Origin: Paenibacillus pinistramenti
Lineage (GTDB): Bacteria > Bacillota > Bacilli > Paenibacillales > Paenibacillaceae
Length of the DNA: 64,000 bases
Reading direction: 5' to 3'
NCBI RefSeq assembly: GCF_005869875.1
Contig: NZ_VAWG01000001.1
Span: 496,001-560,000 of the forward strand
Below are positions 34,108 to 42,309 of the stretch, piece after piece; within the stretch, counting starts at the first letter, position 1; each line of letters begins with the position of its first letter. The notes under the pieces were generated by a model. It was given only the letters and a program-made list of their open reading frames with translations, did not search any database and was not told the DNA's origin. The position numbers and the translations under genes were made by a program.

Positions 34108-35532
34108 TTAGCGTCTGCGCCAAACCGGCAGGTTCACCACCTGATAAACGATCCAGGCAAGCCCGGTCACGAGCATCATATCAAAGCAGACGTTAAACAT
34201 AAACTGATGCTTGCCCATGTCCGCCTGGCCGTCTCCGAGAATCGGCACCAGAAAGCTGAACAGTCCGACCAGGCCGATCAGCATCAGCAGTTCGCCCCGG
34301 ATTCGGCTGGCCGTCCCGGAATGGCGGAAATATTCAAGCAGCGCAATCCCGTAGTAGAGCACATAGATCAGAACGATAAACCACAGCGTATGCGGTACAT
34401 GCTTGTTCTTAAACTCGCTCCAGGTACTGTAAGTGTAGTCCAAGGCTCTTGGCGGCTTGTTCTCGCTCTTCAGATAAGTACCCAAATAATACGGGCGGAT
34501 GCTCATCCCGTTGGAAGCGGCGTACTCCATTTTGCTGATAAATCTGGACGGGTGTTTGATATAGAACATCAAGACATCCATATGGGAGACCCGGCTGTAG
34601 AAATCCCCGCTCAGCGACGGATCATCCTGCTTGATCGCCGTTCCGGACTGAAAATAATTCGTTCCGGCCAGCACCTCCAGCCGCTCCGGCAGCCCCAGCT
34701 CCTTCAAATCGCCCTTGACGTCCGGAGAATCGTTAAGAACGCCGTAGAATACCGTCTGGTACAGGTTAATATGCTTCAATTCCTTCGGCGCTGCCACGTA
34801 GAGCACAACGGAAATGACGCACAGCGAAGCGGAGAGCCAGATCGTCAGCCGCCGCCAGCTGAAGTCACCGCGCAGCCTCATAAACCGCAGCCCGATCAGC
34901 GCATAAGCGATGCCAATCGGCGCATTTTGCAGCTTGGAGGTGGTCAGGACAAAGGCCGCGATAAAGAACAGCCAGAGCACCTTCTTGGAAGGCTGCTTCT
35001 GCTGCGTCAGCCAAAGCCCGATTCCAATTGAAAGCAGCATCGAAACAAGCGATACCGGCTCGCCGAATAACGAGTTGAAATAGGCGAGATATCCGATGTC
35101 ATAGAAGACAAACAGCATGCTGAGCGCCAGGATAACAGCCACAACCCGGGAGCCGGATTTGCCGCTGCGGACAATGATCCAGGTGGCTGCCAGCAGCAGC
35201 AGGCCGTACAGCATGCCAAGAATGCGGATGTCGAAGGCGTCCGGATGAACCAGACCGCCGATCAGCCGCGCAGCCGCCACGATAATCAGCTGGGAGGACG
35301 GGTAGAAGCCCCGGAAGAAAGTATCGTAAGCGAAGTACTGGTGCGCATAGCCGAAGAACCGGTCGTCATAGCTCTCGCTGCCATCATAGTAATTGAGCCC
35401 GATTGAGCTCATAATCCGCAGGAAATCTCCATTGTCGGCAACGCCCACAAAGGGCTTGCCGATCAGTATGTACAATAACACGCAAAAGCCCGCCAAAACC
35501 GCGAAGGTTTCGGCGGTAAGCCATTTTCTCAT
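34108..35532 (-). CDS. Polytopic glycan-assembly membrane protein (WsfD-like)
   Basis: A 474-residue protein with about 10-11 predicted helices. It begins with a helix ending in GKPFVGVADNGDFLRIM near residues 25-41, the acidic first-loop pattern of membrane-embedded GT-C-type glycosyltransferases. It resembles proteins annotated as WsfD-like hexose transferases of S-layer glycan clusters. It overlaps the gtrA-like gene by four bases (ATGA) and is third in an operon with a GT2 enzyme and a GtrA flippase, the layout of three-component systems that add a sugar from a lipid carrier to a surface polymer outside the membrane. The sugar and acceptor are unknown. Confidence 0.72.
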   Translation of the reverse strand: MRKWLTAETFAVLAGFCVLLYILIGKPFVGVADNGDFLRIMSSIGLNYYDGSESYDDRFFGYAHQYFAYDTFFRGFYPSSQLIIVAAARLIGGLVHPDAFDIRILGMLYGLLLLAATWIIVRSGKSGSRVVAVILALSMLFVFYDIGYLAYFNSLFGEPVSLVSMLLSIGIGLWLTQQKQPSKKVLWLFFIAAFVLTTSKLQNAPIGIAYALIGLRFMRLRGDFSWRRLTIWLSASLCVISVVLYVAAPKELKHINLYQTVFYGVLNDSPDVKGDLKELGLPERLEVLAGTNYFQSGTAIKQDDPSLSGDFYSRVSHMDVLMFYIKHPSRFISKMEYAASNGMSIRPYYLGTYLKSENKPPRALDYTYSTWSEFKNKHVPHTLWFIVLIYVLYYGIALLEYFRHSGTASRIRGELLMLIGLVGLFSFLVPILGDGQADMGKHQFMFNVCFDMMLVTGLAWIVYQVVNLPVWRRR

Positions 35533-36017
35533 AATATGCCGGATTCCTCTCTTTCCGGAGCTAGAGCCTCCGGTTCGCCGGATGCAGTGCTCTTGTCCGT
35601 AAAAGTTATTTTCTTCTGGCCAAAATAATTAAGAATGGTGTACAAGCCGCTGCCGATCAGCGCAGCCGCGTTATCTTTCAAACGGCCGCTTGCACCGGGC
35701 AGAACCCAATCCAGTCCAATGTCTGCCGCCTTACCGGCGATCCAGTATGCCGCAAAATAGCAGACTGCCGTAATCAGCATAAACTTCCAGGCTGTTGAGC
35801 CGATGCTTGCTTTGGATTTAAAGGTAAAGCTCTTGTTCATAAAATAGCTGTTGACGGCTCCCACCGCGTTGCCGATCAGCGTCGACGCCCAGTAGTTGAG
35901 GCCAAGCGCATTCAGGCAGATGAACGTAACGGTGAGGCCGATTACCGTATTTACAACACCAACGATAATAAAACGAATCAGTCCATGTTGAAACAGCTGC
36001 CTGAAGTTAGCGGCCAT
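35529..36017 (-). CDS. GtrA-family membrane protein
   Basis: A 162-residue protein with four predicted helices and the GtrA-family pattern FIIVGVVNTVIGLTVTF near residues 16-32. GtrA proteins are thought to flip polyprenyl-phosphate-linked sugars across the membrane. Its start overlaps the upstream GT2 gene by 11 bp and its stop overlaps the WsfD-like gene by four, so all three are co-expressed. Confidence 0.9.
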   Translation of the reverse strand: MAANFRQLFQHGLIRFIIVGVVNTVIGLTVTFICLNALGLNYWASTLIGNAVGAVNSYFMNKSFTFKSKASIGSTAWKFMLITAVCYFAAYWIAGKAADIGLDWVLPGASGRLKDNAAALIGSGLYTILNYFGQKKITFTDKSTASGEPEALAPEREESGIL

Positions 36018-37029
36018 ATCCGTTCACCTGCTCTGCCCCCAGCCCTTTGGAAGCGGCCGCGCCAGAAGTATTCTGCGCCGGCAGATCACGTTCAATGAGG
36101 TAGAGCGGGCGGCTCTTCACCTCTTTGTAGATTTTTCCGACATATTCCCCAATCAAGCCAAGGGAAATCAGCACCATGCCGCCGATAAACCAGACGGACA
36201 GCATGAGGGAAGTCCAGCCGGACACCGTGTTGCCCATCAGCTTGGAGATCAGCGAATAGATTCCTACGATCAGGCTGATGCCAAAGCACAGAAAGCCGGA
36301 GCCTGTTACAAACCGGATCGGCTCGACGCTGAGCGAGGTGATGCCCTCCAGCGCGAAGTTGATCATTTTCTTAAGCGGATATTTCGATTCTCCCGCAAAC
36401 CGTTCGAGCCGGTCATAGTACACCTCTGTCGATTTCAAGCCGATCAGCGGCACCAGACCCCTGAGGAACAGATTGACCTCCCGGAATTTGGAGAGATGCT
36501 CCAGCGCCGCCCGGCTCATCAGCCGGTAATCGGCATGATTGTGAACCACCTTCAGCCCCATGCTCTTCATCAGTCTGTAGAAGCCCAGCGCCGAATTCCG
36601 TTTGAACCAGGTATCCGTGTCTCTCTTTCTGCGGACGCCGTACACGATTTCATAGCCTTCCCGGTATTTCAGCACAAAATCGCGGATAACCCTCACGTCG
36701 TCCTGCAGATCCGCATCAATGGAAATCGTACAGTCGCAGCGGTCCTTCGCTTGCATCAGTCCTGCCAGCAGCGCGTTCTGATGCCCCACATTGGCCGCCA
36801 GCTTTAATCCGGATACCCACGGATACCGGTCGTGGAGCTGCTCGATCAGTTCCCAGGTCCGGTCGGCGCTCCCGTCGTTCACAAACAGCAGGAAGCTGTC
36901 CTGGGTAATCAGCTCTTCCCGCATCAGCGAGGTGAGCACTTCGCTCAGCTGCCGCACCGTTTCCTCAATCACTGGCTCTTCATTATAACAAGGCACTACA
37001 ATGCCAAGCTTTGGTCTTTGCCGATTCAT
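36007..37029 (-). CDS. GT2 glycosyltransferase (GtrB / polyprenyl-phosphate sugar synthase type)
   Basis: A 340-residue enzyme. The cytoplasmic GT-A domain comes first (IVVPCYNEEPVIEETV near residues 10-25, FVNDGSADRTW near 47, DADLQDD near 104), followed by two membrane helices at about 240-305. This is the dolichyl/undecaprenyl-phosphate mannose or glucose synthase type, loading a sugar from a nucleotide donor onto the lipid carrier. It opens the GT2-gtrA-WsfD-like operon. Confidence 0.92.
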   Translation of the reverse strand: MNRQRPKLGIVVPCYNEEPVIEETVRQLSEVLTSLMREELITQDSFLLFVNDGSADRTWELIEQLHDRYPWVSGLKLAANVGHQNALLAGLMQAKDRCDCTISIDADLQDDVRVIRDFVLKYREGYEIVYGVRRKRDTDTWFKRNSALGFYRLMKSMGLKVVHNHADYRLMSRAALEHLSKFREVNLFLRGLVPLIGLKSTEVYYDRLERFAGESKYPLKKMINFALEGITSLSVEPIRFVTGSGFLCFGISLIVGIYSLISKLMGNTVSGWTSLMLSVWFIGGMVLISLGLIGEYVGKIYKEVKSRPLYLIERDLPAQNTSGAAASKGLGAEQVNGYGR

Positions 37030-37333
37030 CTGCTAACCACCTTATTTCCTCTCCCGTATGATCTCATGCTGGCCGAAAATCCTCCTGCGGACCCCTTTAG
37101 GTCCGGCAAATAATATTATTGTAACATTTTCACAGGGGACGATAAAGCTTGGCTTTGGGCATGAACCTCCGGGAGATGGCTGTTATCCTTATGCACGCCG
37201 TATTATACGCCGCGATGCTGAATACAGCCTTAAAAAGGCACGATTACACGGCCTATTTCAGCTCCGCCGTACCGGCCAGCGCTGCAGTCTGAAGATTATT
37301 CATGCCGGTTCCACCTGCAGCTTTAAATGATAA
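37030..37333. other. Non-coding gap between GT2 and hutP genes
   Basis: Apart from a CGGACC/GGTCCG hairpin near 37088-37107 and the upstream region of the glycosyltransferase operon, nothing was recognised. The plus-strand frame here has no ribosome site and random-looking composition. Confidence 0.4.
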
Positions 37334-37365
37334 TAAAAAAAGCCCATACCAAAATGGAATGGGTT
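37334..37365 (-). terminator. Intrinsic terminator after hutP
   Basis: On the minus strand CCCAT-T-CCA pairs with TGG-T-ATGGG over a TTT loop and is followed by CTTTTTTT, 67 bp past the hutP stop. Confidence 0.85.
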
Positions 37366-37431
37366 CCGGCTAATGCTGTGCTGAATCTGCTAAAATATCC
37401 AAACAGGCTTGCTGGCAGGACCTGTTCAGCC

Positions 37432-37890
37432 TTAAATATGATTAAACCCAAAGCCGACGGCTTCGTGTTCAAATCCTTTTTTCGGCGCACCGATGGTGCC
37501 ATAGACGCTGACCGCAATCCATTCGCCTTCGTGCTTGACCGAGCCCTCCAGCTTCCCGCGCACAATGGCAAAGGTCAAGCCGACCGTCCGCAGAATCTCT
37601 CCGAACTGGGTTACACCGCGACCCAAAGCCTGAATAGCTTCAATAATCGCGTGGTAGACCGCGTGTATCTCACGATAGGAACTGCTGTCAATAATGCCGT
37701 TGTTCTTCGCCGCCGTCTCCATGGCAGCCACAACCTTCGTAATATCCATCGCGCCAACCCGGCCGATCGTGTACCGGTAGCCCTGCTCGGTCAACTGCTT
37801 CTCCACTTCGCTGCGCCATTCATGTTCCTGCAGGATGGCAAGCAAAAGGGATAATTTACCGATTGGAAAAACGTCTGGTGAACCTGCCAT
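37432..37890 (-). CDS. hutP: HutP-family RNA-binding antiterminator
   Basis: A 152-residue protein matching HutP along its length (B. subtilis HutP is about 148 residues). HutP is a hexameric, L-histidine- and Mg-dependent RNA-binding protein that prevents termination ahead of the histidine-utilisation genes. The metal-ligand histidines are conserved as His76 and His80 (REIHAVYH) and His142 (GFEHEAVGFG). The family motif RTVGLTFAIVRG (101-112) and the core IAVSVYGTIGAP (125-136) are intact. The ATG at 37888-37890 follows GGGGAGAGG. No hutH, hutU, hutI or hutG gene is nearby. Upstream on the same strand lie a radical SAM gene and an eight-fold 7-nt GAG array, a plausible HutP RNA target. Confidence 0.93.
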   Translation of the reverse strand: MAGSPDVFPIGKLSLLLAILQEHEWRSEVEKQLTEQGYRYTIGRVGAMDITKVVAAMETAAKNNGIIDSSSYREIHAVYHAIIEAIQALGRGVTQFGEILRTVGLTFAIVRGKLEGSVKHEGEWIAVSVYGTIGAPKKGFEHEAVGFGFNHI

Positions 37891-38001
37891 TGTCCTCTCC
37901 CCTTGTCCTATAAAAAAGCTCCCCCAAATATAACGCGGCTTTCCGTTTGAAGTCAATCAAACGCGGCAGTGCGATAATATTCGAAAGCCAGGGCTTCCAG
38001 G

Positions 38002-38053
38002 CTCAAGGCTCAAAGCTCAAGGCTCCAAGCTCCAAGCTCCAAGCTCATGGCTC
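38002..38053 (-). repeat. 7-nt periodic GAG array (8 units): candidate HutP RNA target
   Basis: On the minus strand GAG triplets occur at 38051-38053, 38044-38046, 38037-38039, 38030-38032, 38023-38025, 38016-38018, 38009-38011 and 38002-38004, each separated by exactly four bases (CCAT, CTTG three times, CCTT, CTTT, CCTT). HutP is known to recognise NAG triplets spaced by four nucleotides. The array is in hutP's sense strand, 112 nt before its start, and spans the stop codon of the radical SAM gene (38045-38047). The repeat itself is certain; HutP binding is inference. Confidence 0.9.
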
Positions 38054-38863
38054 AAACCCTTCCTGGCTCACAAACACGTGTTCATCGCCAAACACTTCCT
38101 TCATCTGCTCATAAACGCGCAAATAGGCGGTAGGAGTAAACCATTCCTCCATGCCTAGCTGCCTGTACAGGGCGGAGAGCCCCATCCGGCCTGTCCGTTT
38201 CCCGCCGCTGCCGTCTCCCATAAAATAGTCATCCACGCAGACCCGGTTCGTCACCTTGGCCAGCTTGTACGCAAACTCAGGGCTGCCCGGCAGCACCGGG
38301 GCGATGGCAGCCTGGGTAGCAATGCCTGCCTCCTCTAAACGCTCGAGCGCTTTCAGCCGGGCTGCAATCGGCGGTGCATAAGGGGAAAAATGGCGCCGGA
38401 TCTGATCCAGATCCGTCTCGACCGTCATGCTGACCCGGACGCGGTCTCCAAGCTGCTGCAGCAAATCCGTATCCCGGGTCACTAAAGGGCTCCGCGTCTG
38501 CACAAGCAGGAAATCAGGCGGCTCAGAGACCATGACCTCAAGCAGGCTCCTTGTAACCCGCTCTTTATATTCCACCGGCTGGTAAGGGTCAGTGCTGGAC
38601 GACATAAAGATCGTCACTTTCCCTTTCTTCTTCGCCCGCTGAAGCTCTTTGGCGAGCAGTTCTGCCGCCCCGAGCTTTACATCCAGCCAGCTGCCCCATT
38701 CCTGACCGCGAAACAGCGAAACCGGCATCTGCCGGACATAGCAGTAGGAGCAGGCAAATGAGCAGCCCGTGTAAGGGTTTAGCGAATGCGTGTAACCGGC
38801 CAGGAACCCAGTCCCTTTATTCAGCAGGCTTTTCGGCTGTCTGTAATGAAGATCCGCCGCCAT
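38045..38863 (-). CDS. SPL/SplB-like radical SAM protein
   Basis: A 272-residue radical SAM protein with the cluster motif CSFACSYC (CxxxCxxC, near residues 34-41) preceded by YTHSLNPYTG, as in the spore photoproduct lyase-like/Rv2578c group. A TIFMSSSTDPYQPVE segment near 105 and VSMTVETD near 150 support this. Length is typical. It could repair DNA or modify another target; the substrate is unknown. Its stop codon lies within the 7-nt array that continues towards hutP, and no terminator separates the two, so read-through is plausible. Confidence 0.88.
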   Translation of the reverse strand: MAADLHYRQPKSLLNKGTGFLAGYTHSLNPYTGCSFACSYCYVRQMPVSLFRGQEWGSWLDVKLGAAELLAKELQRAKKKGKVTIFMSSSTDPYQPVEYKERVTRSLLEVMVSEPPDFLLVQTRSPLVTRDTDLLQQLGDRVRVSMTVETDLDQIRRHFSPYAPPIAARLKALERLEEAGIATQAAIAPVLPGSPEFAYKLAKVTNRVCVDDYFMGDGSGGKRTGRMGLSALYRQLGMEEWFTPTAYLRVYEQMKEVFGDEHVFVSQEGFEP

Positions 38864-38868
38864 CCTGT

Positions 38869-38952
38869 TTATACGGCCTCATTAATGCTGCTGCGTCTGT
38901 CTTTCAAAAGGACATGATCGCTGTACAGCATCGAAACAAATTCAATTTTCAT
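38869..38952 (-). CDS. Possible 27-aa upstream ORF of radical SAM gene
   Basis: ATG to TAA gives MKIEFVSMLYSDHVLL plus eleven further residues. An AAGGAG ribosome site lies nine bases before the ATG, and the stop is five bases before the radical SAM start (TAA-ACAGG-ATG). It could be a leader peptide or translational coupler. No similarity was recognised, and the case rests on spacing alone. Confidence 0.35.
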   Translation of the reverse strand: MKIEFVSMLYSDHVLLKDRRSSINEAV

Positions 38953-39063
38953 AATGAACCGCTCCTTATATGGGATTCATATACATTGTGTACAATTCAG
39001 TTTTATACCTCACTGTTCATGAAGTCAACTCAATTAAGGAAAATTCATTTGAATTCATCCGCA

Positions 39064-39106
39064 CAAAAAAAACAGCTCTGCCCCGGATAACCGGACAAAG
39101 CTGTCA
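39064..39106 (-). terminator. Intrinsic terminator after CitA-like kinase gene
   Basis: On the minus strand ACAGCT...CCGG pairs with CCGG...AGCTGT and is followed by eight T, 20 bp beyond the kinase stop. Confidence 0.85.
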
Positions 39107-39127
39107 TTTCGATTAATGTCATTTCAA

Positions 39128-40936
39128 TTAATTGCCGACCGCAGACTGATCCTGCCTGGAGACAGGCGATTCCTGCTGAACCAGCTCTTTCGGACCTAAC
39201 GGAATTTCAATCGTAAAGCAGGTCATCTCACTGCTGCTCTCCAGCAGCACTCGTCCGTTATAGTCCGATGTAATCTGCTGAACGATGGCAAGCCCCAGCC
39301 CGCTGTTGCTCTTCTTCGGCTTGGTGGAGAAGCCGTGTTCAAAAATTTTCTCCTGAATCTCTTCCGGAATCGGTTCACCGGTGTTAAGCACCTGCATGAT
39401 CAGGGTCTTCTGCTCAATGTAGGACAAAATCGTTACCCGGCGTTTGTCTTCCTCCTCCTCCTGAACGGCATAGAAAGCATTATCAATCAGGTTGCCTGCA
39501 ACCCGCACCAGATTGGTAATCTTCATGATGTCCAGATTCAGCGAATCAAACTGGGTGAACCGGTATTCGAACTGGATTTTTCGTTCCATAGCCTGGGCCA
39601 TCTTCGCCTGAATCAGCCCGTTAAAAGCCGGAATCGGAATATCAATAATATCATTCAGGGACTTGTTGATGTGCGACAAGCTGTGCAGATACTGTTCCAG
39701 CTCGTCGTATTTCTTGATCTTGACGAGACCCGACATAGCGAAAATATGGTTCACAAAGTCGTGCCGGTACTCCTTCACGGTCTTGAACAAACTCTCGATA
39801 TTCTGCAGGTACATATTCTGCACATCGTCCACAAGCTCGGTCTGTCTGCGGATATACCGCACAACGGCAACCAGCATCAGCGCTCCGATCAGCACAAACA
39901 CCAAACCTACGATGGACATCCGGATTTCCTTGTGGACCAGATCAGAGGTCATCTTGTCCATATCCGAAGTGACGATGATCAGCATGCGGTCAAAGCCTTT
40001 GTTCACATTATCCTGCAGCGTGATCGGGGAATAGGTGCGAAGCACCATTCTCCCGTTAATCTCCATCACCTTATGAACCTTCTTCATCCCGTCAAAAGCC
40101 TCTTCCGCCAGCTTCTGATCGTCATCGGAAGTATATGTATATTCCCCGTACAGCACCATCCGCTCCGAATGCCAGACCGGGTTGTCCGGATTCGGGGCCT
40201 TCCAGTCCCCCTGCAGGATTTTATCGTTGAGGATGCCGACTTCCAGTACAAGCGGGTTGTTCTTCACCTGATCCGAAATATTAAATTCTACGCCTGCCTG
40301 CTCATGGAACCGGTTAATAATGTCTTCCGAAATATAGGGATCAATCAGATAATCCGTCGTGCCGTCGTTGTAGTATCCCCATTTGCTGATCCGGGTAGGA
40401 TCTGCGGAAGACGTATCGTAGGGACCGGCCCAGAAGTGGGGCAGGTTCTCCCCGAAATTTTGAATAGGGGTGGCCTCATGCTTCTCCATCAGCTCCGCAA
40501 ACACTTTGTTCCATTTGCCGCTGCCCCAGGTTTCCGTAGTCAGGCCGATCTCTTTAGGGTCTGTCGATTTTGCGCCGACAAAGTTATTTTGATCCTTCAA
40601 ATATTTGAACAGGGTAAGCCCTTCAATGCCCAGTTTGTCCTTTACCTCTACAAGCTGCTCGTTCGTCACGTCTTCGAGTTTGTGGGGCAGCATGCTTTGG
40701 GCCGTTATGGCCGCAATCCGCAGCTTGTCCGCCAAGGCATCCTCAAAGAGCATTTCCCCTTTTTGTGTAATTTCCAAAGATGATTTAATATGGGAAGTCA
40801 TAATCTCTATATTTTGCTTCTGTCCGTCAAGCAGCGTATTTCTCATGGTGTAATAGTAAATCGCATTCAGCAGAAGCAATAATGCAGCCGTGGCCAAAAT
40901 ATAGGTAATCATTAGCTTTCTAAATCTCAAATTCAT
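39128..40936 (-). CDS. CitA/DcuS-like sensor histidine kinase (SpoOB-type His domain)
   Basis: A kinase of about 602 residues. Two membrane helices (about 12-33 and 340-362) flank a large extracytoplasmic Cache-like sensor of about 300 residues. The SpoOB-type phospho-acceptor segment YRHDFVNHIFAMSGLV near residue 395 is followed by a HATPase with NLIDNAFYAVQEEEEDKRR, VLNTGEPIP and STKPKKSNSGLGLAI. The start MNLRFRKLM (40934-40936) follows AGAGGGGAAG. No response regulator is adjacent or of the matching LytTR/CitB type anywhere in the window, so it is an orphan here. The ligand cannot be read from the sequence. Confidence 0.85.
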   Translation of the reverse strand: MNLRFRKLMITYILATAALLLLLNAIYYYTMRNTLLDGQKQNIEIMTSHIKSSLEITQKGEMLFEDALADKLRIAAITAQSMLPHKLEDVTNEQLVEVKDKLGIEGLTLFKYLKDQNNFVGAKSTDPKEIGLTTETWGSGKWNKVFAELMEKHEATPIQNFGENLPHFWAGPYDTSSADPTRISKWGYYNDGTTDYLIDPYISEDIINRFHEQAGVEFNISDQVKNNPLVLEVGILNDKILQGDWKAPNPDNPVWHSERMVLYGEYTYTSDDDQKLAEEAFDGMKKVHKVMEINGRMVLRTYSPITLQDNVNKGFDRMLIIVTSDMDKMTSDLVHKEIRMSIVGLVFVLIGALMLVAVVRYIRRQTELVDDVQNMYLQNIESLFKTVKEYRHDFVNHIFAMSGLVKIKKYDELEQYLHSLSHINKSLNDIIDIPIPAFNGLIQAKMAQAMERKIQFEYRFTQFDSLNLDIMKITNLVRVAGNLIDNAFYAVQEEEEDKRRVTILSYIEQKTLIMQVLNTGEPIPEEIQEKIFEHGFSTKPKKSNSGLGLAIVQQITSDYNGRVLLESSSEMTCFTIEIPLGPKELVQQESPVSRQDQSAVGN

Positions 40937-41134
40937 TAACGGACTTCCCCTCTGACATTTCCCATTAAAAATGCTTTCACCTCCATCATACAAAATCTGC
41001 GGCATATTGACACGAAAATTTTACAAGATCAGCTGTTTTTTTCTTCGTTCTCAGCAAAAACAGAATAGCCCTTGAATCCGCCACCCGTGCGTGTCACAAT
41101 AGACAAGGGTTAAGCGGTTTCAGTCCGGCAAAAG

Positions 41135-41148
41135 TGTTATCGCTTACA
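41135..41148. promoter_or_regulatory. cre (CcpA) site upstream of aldo/keto reductase
   Basis: TGTTATCGCTTACA agrees with TGWNANCGNTNWCA at every fixed position. It is 88 bp before the reductase start and about 200 bp from the start of the divergent kinase gene; either could be under carbon catabolite control. Confidence 0.7.
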
Positions 41149-41236
41149 TAGCAGACCGGTTTGCTTCTGCTTGTGCGGCGGCGCTGCAGGATGATGCGGC
41201 AGACCTCATTCAAACAATATGGAGGGTGAAATCATC

Positions 41237-42157
41237 ATGAAAAAGATCAAGCTCGGAACCAGTTCACTTGAAGTTCCTGTTGTAGCCGTTGGCTGCATGC
41301 GTATAAATTCATTGGATAAAAACGAAGCCGAACGTTTCGTCCAGTCCTCGCTGGAGCTCGGCGCCAACTTCTTCGATCATGCGGATATTTACGGCGGCGG
41401 AACGTGTGAGGAGATTTTTGCTGAAGCTGTACATATGAGCCCTTCGGTCCGCGAGAATCTCATTCTGCAGTCCAAATGCGGCATCCGCCCGGGAATTGCG
41501 TTTGATTTCTCCAAAGAGCATATCTTAAATTCAGTGGACGGCATTTTGAAAAGATTAAATACCGAATACCTTGACGTGCTTCTTCTGCACCGTCCGGATG
41601 CGCTGGTTGAGCCCGAAGAAGTGGCGGAAGCGTTCGACCAGCTGGAAAGCTCCGGCAAAGTCCGTCATTTCGGCGTATCCAACCAGAAGCCGATGCAGAT
41701 TGAGCTGCTTAAGAAATATGTGAAGCAGCCGCTTGTAGCGAACCAGCTGCAGCTGAGCATCACGAACGCCAACATGATCTCCAACGGGATCAACGTCAAC
41801 ATGGAGGTTCATTCCTCGATTGACCGCGACGGAAGTATCCTGGACTACTGCCGCCTGCACGATATCACGATTCAGCCTTGGTCTCCGTTCCAATACGGCT
41901 TCTTCGAAGGCGTATTCCTGGGCAATGAGAAGTTCCCTGAGCTGAACAAGAAGATCGATGAAATCGCTGCAAAATACAGCGTCAGCAATACAACCATCGC
42001 CATTGCGTGGCTGCTCCGCCACCCTGCGAAGATGCAGCCGGTTACCGGCACCATGAACACTGAGCGTCTGGCGGACTGCGTGAAAGCCGGCGAAGTTGTG
42101 CTGACCCGTGAAGAATGGTATGAAATTTACATGGCTGCAGGCAATATCCTGCCATAA
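41237..42157 (+). CDS. Aldo/keto reductase
   Basis: A 306-residue (alpha/beta)8 NAD(P)H-dependent oxidoreductase. The catalytic region is visible as NFFDHADIYGGG near residue 45 (Asp/Tyr), a Lys in LQSKCGIRPG near 80 and LLLHRPDAL near 115; the cofactor end has the C-terminal MQPVTGTMNTERL near 275. The ATG at 41237 follows GGAGGGTGA; an in-frame ATG at 41219 would include that site. It resembles YdhF-type reductases, but the substrate is unknown. It stands alone with a cre site upstream and a strong terminator downstream. Confidence 0.92.
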   Translation: MKKIKLGTSSLEVPVVAVGCMRINSLDKNEAERFVQSSLELGANFFDHADIYGGGTCEEIFAEAVHMSPSVRENLILQSKCGIRPGIAFDFSKEHILNSVDGILKRLNTEYLDVLLLHRPDALVEPEEVAEAFDQLESSGKVRHFGVSNQKPMQIELLKKYVKQPLVANQLQLSITNANMISNGINVNMEVHSSIDRDGSILDYCRLHDITIQPWSPFQYGFFEGVFLGNEKFPELNKKIDEIAAKYSVSNTTIAIAWLLRHPAKMQPVTGTMNTERLADCVKAGEVVLTREEWYEIYMAAGNILP

Positions 42158-42260
42158 GCAGTGCCGTTTAGCTGACGAAAAATAACCGGGCCGGGCCGGG
42201 CCGATGACCGGTCCGCGAACTGCCTGCCGGAATGGCCGATAATAGGCGGCCAAACAGACT

Positions 42261-42304
42261 GCAGCCCCAAGTCGCTTGCGACTCGGGGCTGCTCTCTTTT
42301 TTTG
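42261..42304 (+). terminator. Terminator after aldo/keto reductase
   Basis: GCAGCCCCAAGTCGC pairs with GCGACTCGGGGCTGC over a tight TT-type loop and is followed by TCTCTTTTTTT. The convergent GH16 gene ends just beyond. Confidence 0.9.
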
Positions 42305-42309
42305 GACTA

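Noticed and set aside
37058-37330. 90-codon plus-strand frame between GT2 and hutP genes
   Set aside because: No ribosome site, no domain-like pattern, and it runs across the glycosyltransferase promoter region.
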